5,866 nucleotides of DNA. Origin: Oscillospiraceae bacterium. GTDB lineage: Bacteria; Bacillota; Clostridia; Saccharofermentanales; Saccharofermentanaceae. Shown piece after piece: positions 1-5,370 of the stretch; within the stretch, counting starts at the first letter, position 1; the number at the start of each line of letters is the position of its first letter. The notes under the pieces were generated by a model. That model had not been told where the DNA came from. It did not search any database and was given only the letters and a program-made list of their open reading frames with translations. Position numbers and translations under genes: made by a program. Location: NCBI GenBank assembly GCA_902795955.1, contig CADBNJ010000271.1, forward strand, positions 1 through 5,866, given 5' to 3'.

Positions 1-862
1 CCTTGCTCTTATTTACTGTCTCTCTGATGTAATCCGGAGTCGTTCCGCAGCACCCGCCTGCGATCCTCACACCCTCTCCTATGAACTCTGCCATAAGGTC
101 TGAGAATTCGCCGGGATATACATCGTAGACAGTCCTGCCGTTCTCTGTCCTAGGCAGTCCCGCATTGGGCTTGAGCAGTACGGGAAGCGAGGAATAACGC
201 AGATAGTCCTCCACCACGCCTCTTAACTGTGCGGGACCGAGCGAGCAGTTGGCGCCGACCGCATCAACGCCCAGACCTTCCAGCATCGCCACCATAACAG
301 CAGGCGTAGCTCCTGTCATGAGCTTGCCGTCTTCGCTGTACGCATTCGATACGAATACGGGCAGATCGGAGTTCTCCTTCGCGGCCAGCACCGCCGCCTT
401 GGTATCGTAGCTGTCGTTCATCGTCTCGATGAAAATAAGATCAACGCCGCATTTTACACCTATTCTCACCGTATCGGCATATACCGATACCGCATCCTCG
501 AAATCATAATCTCCATACGGCTTAAGAAGCTTGCCGATCGGTCCTATATCAAGTGCCACGAACTTCTGCTGTGTTCCCGTACTCAGTACCTGCGCCCTCT
601 TAACATTCTCAACGGCCGCACTGACGAGCTGCTCAAGTTCATCAATACCGAACTTCAGCGAATTCGCTCCGAAAGTATTAGTCGACACGACATTTGAACC
701 TGCATCATAATAAGCCTTGTGGATATCCGTGACGACATCGGGAGCTGACACGTTCCATCTCTCCGGAAGCTCACCCGGCTTAAGGCCGCGCTCCTGAAGC
801 AGCGTTCCCATTCCGCCGTCAAGATAAAGCAGATTGTCATGCATGTATTCGAGAACTGTCAT
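1..862 (-). CDS. metH: Cobalamin-dependent methionine synthase, N-terminal homocysteine S-methyltransferase domain (3' end beyond the window)
   Basis: The first 287 codons are visible and run off the left edge without a stop. The protein opens with LDGGMGTLLQERG (residues 14-26), the family's N-terminal signature. VVSTNTFGAN (58-67) and ALDIGPIG (103-110) follow. The zinc/homocysteine site is intact: Cys206 in GANCSLGP, and Cys271-Cys272 in GGCCGTTP. This barrel moves a methyl group from methylcobalamin to homocysteine. The family normally continues with a pterin-binding barrel and a B12-binding module, which would lie outside the window, so a short stand-alone BhmT-like methyltransferase cannot be strictly excluded. 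The neighbouring reactivation protein and metF favour a full MetH lacking its own activation domain. The ATG at 862 is chosen because GGAGGT lies 9 nt upstream (872-877) and the N-terminus matches homologues. The gene is last of the visible operon, 57 nt after the activation gene. The cytoplasmic location is inferred from the family. Confidence 0.93.
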   Translation of the reverse strand, partial: MTVLEYMHDNLLYLDGGMGTLLQERGLKPGELPERWNVSAPDVVTDIHKAYYDAGSNVVSTNTFGANSLKFGIDELEQLVSAAVENVKRAQVLSTGTQQKFVALDIGPIGKLLKPYGDYDFEDAVSVYADTVRIGVKCGVDLIFIETMNDSYDTKAAVLAAKENSDLPVFVSNAYSEDGKLMTGATPAVMVAMLEGLGVDAVGANCSLGPAQLRGVVEDYLRYSSLPVLLKPNAGLPRTENGRTVYDVYPGEFSDLMAEFIGEGVRIAGGCCGTTPDYIRETVNKSK

Positions 863-871
863 TGTTCACTG

Positions 872-877
872 ACCTCC
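872..877 (-). promoter_or_regulatory. Ribosome binding site of metH
   Basis: GGAGGT on the minus strand lies 9 nt before the ATG at 862. It is a near-perfect Shine-Dalgarno and fixes the start of metH. It also shows that metH is translated independently, unlike the overlapping genes before it. Confidence 0.8.
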
Positions 878-894
878 GGTTCACAGATAGAGAA

Positions 895-903
895 AGTATA
901 GCA
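895..903 (-). promoter_or_regulatory. Possible internal promoter for metH (extended -10)
   Basis: In the 57-nt gap before metH the minus strand reads TGCTATACT, an extended -10 (TGN plus a 5/6 match to TATAAT). The hexamer at the -35 spacing (TTAGAT at a 17-nt spacer) matches poorly, so activity would depend on the TG extension. A start near 888 would give a leader of about 26 nt containing the metH ribosome binding site. This is pattern matching only; the gene may simply be served by the operon promoter at about 3498-3526. Confidence 0.3.
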
Positions 904-919
904 TATTTTTGCTGTTAAT

Positions 920-1564
920 CTAAGGCTGCTCCCGCCTCATTGAACATCCGAGCAGCCCGCACAGGCTGCAGTCATGTCCGTCCGCGCTTTCCGCTCCTTC
1001 GCGTATGCCGAATACCGCCGTTACTGACTTGGACGGTGTCATGAGCAGACTCTCATTAAGCGATATCCCGATCTTCGATTCGCACTGAAGCAGCTCGAAA
1101 ACATCCTTCTGCGACTCCAGGGACATGTCGCCGTAGCCCGGGGAATACCTTGCCGTACGCCCATCAAAGCCTGAACAAAACAGGTCACAGAGAGCCTCAA
1201 CGCGTTCCGCACCGAGAGCCTGCATTATAAGTGCTTTGGACGGGGATGAACGCTTGAACCGTCCGATGATCCTGTCAAATTCGTAGCCAACCGTTGCAGC
1301 AAAGACTATAACCTCGCTGCTGCCGGCTATTACTTTCGCCAGGCCTTTGGAATCAGATCTGAAAGGAAGATGCGGGGCTCTCACAAAACACACCTTGCCT
1401 CGTGCTATGCCGCCGTATTCCGACAGCATCTCATCCATCAGATCGGCGAGGGGGCCTCCGGAAGGTATCTGCCTCGAACCCGTGTACCTCCAGACCTCCT
1501 TGAGATCTATCGGAGGCAGATCGGATGCACTGTATTGACGGACTTCAATGTTGTAATTGCTCAT
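920..1564 (-). CDS. Stand-alone methionine synthase reactivation-domain protein
   Basis: This 214-residue protein matches the vitamin-B12-dependent methionine synthase activation domain, which is the C-terminal module of E. coli MetH but is often a separate gene in Clostridia. The domain binds S-adenosylmethionine and re-methylates cob(II)alamin formed when MetH is oxidised. The SAM-binding RxxxGY motif is present as RYSPGYGD (139-146), and LMTPSKSVTAVFGI (174-187) is typical of the family. The N-terminal EVWRYTG region (23-29) is also seen in separate clostridial versions. The C-terminus carries a CX2CX4C cluster (Cys199, Cys202, Cys207) followed by Arg. E. coli-type activation domains are longer (about 330 residues), so this is a compact form. 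The start at 1564 overlaps the metF stop as ATGA. I see no convincing Shine-Dalgarno, so translation is probably coupled to metF. The partner is most likely the MetH encoded next in the operon. Confidence 0.9.
   Translation of the reverse strand: MSNYNIEVRQYSASDLPPIDLKEVWRYTGSRQIPSGGPLADLMDEMLSEYGGIARGKVCFVRAPHLPFRSDSKGLAKVIAGSSEVIVFAATVGYEFDRIIGRFKRSSPSKALIMQALGAERVEALCDLFCSGFDGRTARYSPGYGDMSLESQKDVFELLQCESKIGISLNESLLMTPSKSVTAVFGIREGAESADGHDCSLCGLLGCSMRREQP
924..957 (-). repeat. 8-bp inverted repeat at the end of the activation gene
   Basis: GGCTGCTC (924-931) pairs perfectly with GAGCAGCC (950-957) across an 18-nt loop, overlapping the last codons of the activation gene. No U-run follows on the transcript, so it does not look like an intrinsic terminator. 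It could fold as an mRNA hairpin separating the two cistrons, or be a chance match within coding sequence. Confidence 0.3.
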
Positions 1565-2448
1565 GCGAATTCGCGGCCGAGGATTGATGACAGGCTCTCC
1601 TTGATGCCCCTTGCAACTTCCGGCTTATTCATCGAATACACGTGTACGTTCGTGATCCCGTTGGCATACAGATCAATGATCTGATCTGTGGCATAGATTA
1701 TCCCGGCCTGCGTCATCGCGGAATCGTCCGGTCCGAACCTGTCAACGATGGAACGGAACCTGACGGGCATGTAGGCTCCTGACAGCTTGACGGCGCGCTC
1801 AACCTGAACCGCCTTTGTGATAGGCATTATGCCCGGCAGCACCGGCACCGTGACGCCCATGTCACGGAGCTTGTAAAGGAAATTGAAGAACAGGTTGTTG
1901 TCGAATATCATCTGCGTCGTAAGGAAATCAACTCCTGCATCGACTTTGGCCTTGAGGTGCATAAGGTCATCCCTCTGATTTTTGCTCTCCGGATGGATCT
2001 CGGGATAGCATGCGGCACCTATGCAGCACTCGGGATATATGCTCTTTATCTCCTGTATGAGTTCTATGGCGTAATGATAATCCCAGCTGCTCCTGTCGGA
2101 ATCGGCCATGTCAGACGGAATATCGCCCCGCAGTGCCATGATGTTCTTTATCCCCGCATCCTTCAGCTCCGTTATCCTTCTTCTGACAGTCTCCCTGTCA
2201 GATGACACGCATGTAAGATGTGCAAGGATCGGGACATTATACTTATGCTCCAGCTCGCTGCTCAGGCGGAGCGTATATTCACTCGTTCCCCCGCCTGCGC
2301 CATATGTTACGCTCATGAACGAAGGCTTAAGTGCGGCTATCTCACCGGCCGCCTCCAGCACGCTCTCAAGAGAAGTCTCTTTCTTCGGAGGAAAAACCTC
2401 ATAAGACAGCGACATCTCACCCCTGTTCAGTATATCTGTTATTCTCAT
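1561..2448 (-). CDS. metF: Methylenetetrahydrofolate reductase
   Basis: MetF reduces 5,10-methylene-THF to 5-methyl-THF, the methyl donor for MetH, using FAD in a TIM barrel. The 295-residue length is normal for the bacterial enzyme. Signatures in order: YEVFPPKKE (16-24) with the catalytic Glu17, equivalent to E. coli Glu28; SVTYGAGGG (46-54); HLTC (77-80); NIMALRGDIP (102-111) with the folate-contacting Asp109; CYPEIHPES (147-155); DFLTTQMIFD (174-183) with Gln179; and PVLPGIMPI (202-210). The start at 2448 is supported by AGGGAGGG just upstream and by the MRITDIL opening, which aligns with homologues. A downstream ATG at 2415 (residue 12), 1 nt after the S-component stop, is an alternative but would remove the first conserved segment. 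The gene overlaps the S-component gene by 32 nt and the activation gene by 4 nt. This implies one transcript and a joint role in methyl-group supply for methionine. Confidence 0.97.
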   Translation of the reverse strand: MRITDILNRGEMSLSYEVFPPKKETSLESVLEAAGEIAALKPSFMSVTYGAGGGTSEYTLRLSSELEHKYNVPILAHLTCVSSDRETVRRRITELKDAGIKNIMALRGDIPSDMADSDRSSWDYHYAIELIQEIKSIYPECCIGAACYPEIHPESKNQRDDLMHLKAKVDAGVDFLTTQMIFDNNLFFNFLYKLRDMGVTVPVLPGIMPITKAVQVERAVKLSGAYMPVRFRSIVDRFGPDDSAMTQAGIIYATDQIIDLYANGITNVHVYSMNKPEVARGIKESLSSILGREFA

Positions 2449-2968
2449 CTTGCCCTCCCTTGTACGGCGATCCGATTATCATTGTCATAGCCTTGCGAAG
2501 CGGCTTAAACAACACCAGCGCCAGCACTGTATTGCTTATGCAGTGCATGATGTCGAACGGTATTCCCGCGATCCACCATGCGACGGCAACCTTAAGCCCC
2601 CCGAAGAAAAGATACGGTATTGCACATATCATACCAAAAAACAGTCCGTAAAAACCACCCAGGAATACAAAGCACCAGTCAGGCAGCTTGCGTTTCCCCA
2701 TGATGTATGCGGTAACGATCAAAAGAGGCCATATATACAGGTACATCAGCACCCATATATGCGGCCCCCAGATAAGAGTCTCAACTCCCGTAAAGATAAG
2801 AGCAACAATACAGCTCTTAAGTCCGTATGTTACGGCGAATACCATAAAGAGCAGTGTGACCATCTCGACGTTCGGTATGCTCTGAAGCGCCCATTTGACA
2901 GCCTCTGTCAGGGCAACCATAACGCCAATGGTCGCGATGTCCTTAACGGTAAATATCGCCTTGCTCAC
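2417..2968 (-). CDS. ECF transporter S component (substrate unassigned, possibly a corrinoid)
   Basis: This 183-residue hydrophobic membrane protein has about five to six predicted helices (roughly 9-30, 35-60, 70-90, 97-120, 126-158). Its size and layout fit the substrate-binding S subunit of an energy-coupling-factor vitamin importer. The segment WWIAGIPFDIMHCISN (131-146), with the Ala-Gly-Ile-Pro-Phe-Asp core and downstream His and Asn, resembles the last-helix pattern I associate with S components of this group. The tail (167-183) is hydrophilic. No ATPase (A, A') or T subunit is encoded here, so it would use a shared module made elsewhere (group II ECF). The start codon is GTG, overlapping the upstream stop as GTGA, with AGAGGGA just before it. 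Company with a DUF4430 protein, metF and metH suggests a cobalamin-type substrate, but folate or another methionine-pathway cofactor is possible. The S-component call is fairly secure; the substrate is inference. Confidence 0.8.
   Translation of the reverse strand: MSKAIFTVKDIATIGVMVALTEAVKWALQSIPNVEMVTLLFMVFAVTYGLKSCIVALIFTGVETLIWGPHIWVLMYLYIWPLLIVTAYIMGKRKLPDWCFVFLGGFYGLFFGMICAIPYLFFGGLKVAVAWWIAGIPFDIMHCISNTVLALVLFKPLRKAMTMIIGSPYKGGQDENNRYTEQG
2453..2460 (-). promoter_or_regulatory. Ribosome binding site of metF inside the S-component gene
   Basis: AGGGAGGG on the minus strand sits 4 nt before the ATG at 2448 and lies within the last codons of the upstream gene. It supports the longer metF start over the internal ATG at 2415, although a second G-rich stretch (AGGGGTG) also precedes that ATG. 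Confidence 0.7.
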
Positions 2969-3465
2969 TGTCCCTCTGATGTCTCGTAAACGAACTTGAA
3001 GGAATCACCGTCGTTAACAGGCTGCTCAGAGACGCCATAACTGCCGTACTCGCCGTTAACATAGATAGCCCAGTAAGAAGCATCCGTATTAAAGTCTGCC
3101 TTAACTCCGTTGATCGTCGTAACGAACAGGCCGTACTGGCCTTCTTCTCCTACATAAGTGAAGTCGCCGTTCTTTGTCATGTCATCCATGAGATCCTTAA
3201 GGTATGCGGCATCTGTTCTGCCTGCGTAATCCTTGGATGATCCGTCCTTGCCCACAACCGTAAGGGTATATGCTTTCGCGCCCTTCTGAGCCTGTGAAGC
3301 ATCAGTTGAAGTCGTAGCCGTAGCAAAAGTAGCATCCTTTGCCGTCGCATCCGGCTTGGGCTTGTTAAGGAAATATACCAAAGCAAATACGCCTGCTGCA
3401 ACGATCAAAGCAGCTGCTGTAATGATTACCGGCAGTTTACTGCCGCCCCTCTTGTTTGTCTTCAT
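2965..3465 (-). CDS. Membrane-anchored DUF4430 (transcobalamin-C-like) extracytoplasmic protein
   Basis: This 166-residue protein begins with a basic tip (Lys3, Lys5, Arg6, Lys10) and a hydrophobic stretch at about 12-33. There is no cysteine anywhere, so it is not a lipoprotein; the segment is likely an uncleaved anchor or a signal peptide. An Ala/Thr-rich linker (about 38-62) leads to a DUF4430 domain (about 64-166). The hallmark is SYWAIYVNGEYGSYGVS (130-146), followed by VNDGDSFKFVYE (150-161). DUF4430 is related to the C-terminal beta domain of transcobalamin and intrinsic factor and is often found on Gram-positive cell surfaces near ECF S components. It is the first gene of the operon and overlaps the S-component gene by 4 nt, so a role as extracellular ligand-capture partner is attractive but unproven. 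The ATG at 3465 has GAGGT 7 nt upstream (3473-3477). A signal-like N-terminus is seen directly; ligand binding is inference. Confidence 0.85.
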   Translation of the reverse strand: MKTNKRGGSKLPVIITAAALIVAAGVFALVYFLNKPKPDATAKDATFATATTSTDASQAQKGAKAYTLTVVGKDGSSKDYAGRTDAAYLKDLMDDMTKNGDFTYVGEEGQYGLFVTTINGVKADFNTDASYWAIYVNGEYGSYGVSEQPVNDGDSFKFVYETSEGQ

Positions 3466-3472
3466 ATCATTT

Positions 3473-3477
3473 ACCTC
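3473..3477 (-). promoter_or_regulatory. Ribosome binding site of the DUF4430 gene
   Basis: GAGGT (within AAGAGGT) lies 7 nt before the ATG at 3465. Another ATG at 3470 is out of frame and meets a stop after one further codon, so it is not the start. Confidence 0.7.
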
Positions 3478-3497
3478 TTTTCTTGTAAGTCACGCAA

Positions 3498-3526
3498 AAT
3501 ATACCATAACAATAGGTTTTTGTTAA
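3498..3526 (-). promoter_or_regulatory. SigA-type promoter of the DUF4430-ECF-metF-metH operon
   Basis: On the minus strand TTAACA (3526-3521, 5/6 match to TTGACA) is followed by an ideal 17-bp spacer and TATATT (3503-3498, 5/6 match to TATAAT). Transcription would start near 3491, giving a leader of about 26 nt that contains the GAGGT ribosome binding site. It lies in the only gap between the Sua5 fusion gene and the five-gene methionine block. No terminator is visible between the fusion gene and this promoter, so some read-through is possible. Assigned by consensus match and position only. Confidence 0.7.
3507..3525. promoter_or_regulatory. Candidate operator: inverted repeat overlapping the operon promoter
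   Basis: TAACAA at 3507-3512 and TTGTTA at 3520-3525 form a perfect 6-bp inverted repeat with a 7-bp centre, on the face of the promoter covering the -35 and most of the spacer. A dimeric repressor bound here would block RNA polymerase. The arms are short and AT-rich, and part of the symmetry comes from the -35 itself, so chance is a real alternative. Confidence 0.3.
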
Positions 3527-3540
3527 GCAGTCGCGGCAGA

Positions 3541-5370
3541 TCAGCACCTCTCGATCCCGAGATCCTTCAGAACATACGGGAATATCAGTTCCAGCCATGC
3601 TTTGAGAGCAGACGCCGTATGAAGGTATGTGGCCTTATTCTCCCCCCTCGGATCCGGGATGGATATTGACGCCACGCGCCCGTCCTCACTCTTGAAGACA
3701 AGCCCTTTGCCGGCACAGTAAGATGACAGCGAGAATACCTTTCCTTCCAGCTCTGGGAAAGAGTTAAGTATCTCATACGCCTGCTCGTCCCTCATAGCGA
3801 ATATGAGATCGTTTGCATCGTATACTGAAGGCTCCGCTCTCCTCGTGCGGTATGACGAGATGTTGATCCCGCATGCCTCACGGACCGCATCAGTCATGTC
3901 CTGATCGAGCTGCTCATCCTGATATGCCCTTATGCCGGCGGATTCCGCATAAAGCTCGCAGCCCACCTTCCTGTCATCTCTTAACCTGAACGGTGCTTTC
4001 CTTCTTATCAGATCGGTAAAAATCCCCTCGCATGCGGGCGACAGCCTCTTGTTATCGTCACATACAAACAGCACGGATGCGGTATATGTCCCCTCGAAAG
4101 ACTCGAGCTCCATATATCGTGAAGCCTCCTCATATGCCGCCCCTTCAGGCACATCCCCTGACCTGCCGCTCGCCTTGCCGAGCCTGTTCATATAAGCCTT
4201 GGACATGCCGCTGCCGCCAAACCCCTGAGCCAGTATGATCCCCACATCCTGCATATCAAGATGCCTCAGCCCGTCGAAAAGGCAGTGACTCGCCGCAGCC
4301 ACATCCAGAGATCTTCCATACGCATATGTCTCCGTATGTGCGGATATTATCTTATCGCCCAGCTTATCTATCAGGGCGCACACCTCATCGCCTGCATATA
4401 TGCCTATCCTCGCAGCGGGAGAATCCTTCAATATCTCCCTGATCCTGAATACAAACGGTGCCGCGATATCGACAAGATCCTGCTTTGCATCATCATCGAG
4501 CTTCTTGAAATCAAGGTGTGACTTGTCATCACTTGCATCATATGAATCATCCTGCAGTTCATCATTAATTATCACCGCCTTGGCGGGAAGCTGCATGATC
4601 TCCACTGCCGCCTTGGGTGCATAATGGCGGTACTTCATCCCCGGAGCCTTAGGTATCTCTCCGTCCTTCAGGGAACCTGCCAGCTTAACATCGCCGCAGA
4701 CATCTCTGACTGCATTCGGAGTAACGGCACCGGGCCTTAATATGACGGGGACATCACCGGTCGCGTCGACTACCGTAGACTCGAGTCCGAAGAGGCATTC
4801 GCCTCCGTCGATCATCCCGTAAACATATCCGTCCATGTCATTCATGACATGCTCTGCCCTTGTAGGAGAAGGACTGCCTGACAGATTGGCTGAAGGAGCT
4901 GCCACGGGAACGCCGCACGCTTTGAGGAATTCGTGTGCCGCCTTATTGGAGGGCATTCTGACGCCTACCGTATCAAGTCCCGCAGTAACCTCATCAGGAA
5001 TGACATCACTCTTCTTCATGATGACGGTTATCGGTCCCGGCATGAAGGCATCTATGAGCTTTTGGGCAACGGGCGTTATCTCCCGCACAATACCGCTGAT
5101 CTGTTCCTTATCTGCAATATGGCATATCAACGGGTTATCTGACGGCCTGCCCTTGGCCTCGAATATCTTTGCGACAGCATCCCTGTTGGTCGCATCGGCG
5201 CCGAGCCCGTATACGGTCTCAGTCGGGAAGCCGATGACCTCACCTTCCCTGAGATGCTTTGCCAGGTCTTCTACTCCGTGAATGTCACCTGAACTTATCA
5301 GATATGTCTTTGCGTATTTCTTTGTTCGTTCCATAGATCCGGTTATCTCCTGCATTTGATCAATCATCAT
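3541..5370 (-). CDS. sua5: Fusion: Sua5-type threonylcarbamoyl-AMP synthase plus degenerate low-molecular-weight phosphatase domain
   Basis: The 609 residues contain two enzyme families. Residues about 24-225 are a YrdC/Sua5 domain that makes threonylcarbamoyl-AMP from Thr, bicarbonate and ATP for the t6A modification of tRNA. It shows [14 protein letters not shown] (47-60), KGRPSDNPL (73-81), VRMPSN (137-142) and PSANLSG (159-165). The Sua5 linker [12 protein letters not shown] (243-254) and the Sua5 C-terminal domain follow to about 400, ending in [22 protein letters not shown]. An acidic stretch (about 268-303) lies inside that domain. Residues about 430-605 resemble low-molecular-weight protein tyrosine/arginine phosphatases. 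There the P-loop reads [10 protein letters not shown] (436-445): nucleophile Cys437 is kept, but the CX5R arginine position is Leu443. The DP general-acid motif is present (Asp573). The start at 5370 overlaps prfA by 11 nt and has GGAG 6 nt upstream; a later ATG at 5334 is possible. Sua5 function is well supported; phosphatase activity is doubtful. Confidence 0.92.
   Translation of the reverse strand: MMIDQMQEITGSMERTKKYAKTYLISSGDIHGVEDLAKHLREGEVIGFPTETVYGLGADATNRDAVAKIFEAKGRPSDNPLICHIADKEQISGIVREITPVAQKLIDAFMPGPITVIMKKSDVIPDEVTAGLDTVGVRMPSNKAAHEFLKACGVPVAAPSANLSGSPSPTRAEHVMNDMDGYVYGMIDGGECLFGLESTVVDATGDVPVILRPGAVTPNAVRDVCGDVKLAGSLKDGEIPKAPGMKYRHYAPKAAVEIMQLPAKAVIINDELQDDSYDASDDKSHLDFKKLDDDAKQDLVDIAAPFVFRIREILKDSPAARIGIYAGDEVCALIDKLGDKIISAHTETYAYGRSLDVAAASHCLFDGLRHLDMQDVGIILAQGFGGSGMSKAYMNRLGKASGRSGDVPEGAAYEEASRYMELESFEGTYTASVLFVCDDNKRLSPACEGIFTDLIRRKAPFRLRDDRKVGCELYAESAGIRAYQDEQLDQDMTDAVREACGINISSYRTRRAEPSVYDANDLIFAMRDEQAYEILNSFPELEGKVFSLSSYCAGKGLVFKSEDGRVASISIPDPRGENKATYLHTASALKAWLELIFPYVLKDLGIERC

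Noticed and set aside
655..840. Small minus-strand open frame of 61 codons near the start of metH
   Set aside because: It is out of frame with the metH domain, which spans the same bases with intact conserved motifs.
924..957. Intrinsic terminator between the activation gene and metH
   Set aside because: The 8-bp stem is perfect, but the loop is 18 nt and no U-tract follows on the transcript, so it is recorded only as an inverted repeat.
2450..2989. Long plus-strand open frame of 179 codons opposite the S-component gene
   Set aside because: It lies wholly antisense to convincing overlapping genes. Its product is rich in His, Arg, Tyr and Cys with no recognisable domain, and no promoter or ribosome binding site is evident.
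3177..3401. Minus-strand open frame in another frame within the DUF4430 gene
   Set aside because: Its Leu/Arg-rich translation has no family resemblance, while the overlapping frame encodes a clear signal anchor plus DUF4430 domain.
3363..3432. Lipobox in the DUF4430 protein
   Set aside because: There is no cysteine in the protein, so lipid anchoring is excluded and a transmembrane anchor or cleavable signal is assumed instead.
3504..3543. Terminator after the Sua5 fusion gene
   Set aside because: I found no GC-rich hairpin followed by a U-run between the stop codon and the operon promoter; the TAACAA repeat is AT-rich and fits an operator better.
4835..5281. Plus-strand open frame of 148 codons opposite the Sua5 domain
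   Set aside because: It is antisense to a highly conserved catalytic domain. The Ser/Ala-rich, low-complexity translation is typical of a mirror frame of a GC-biased gene.
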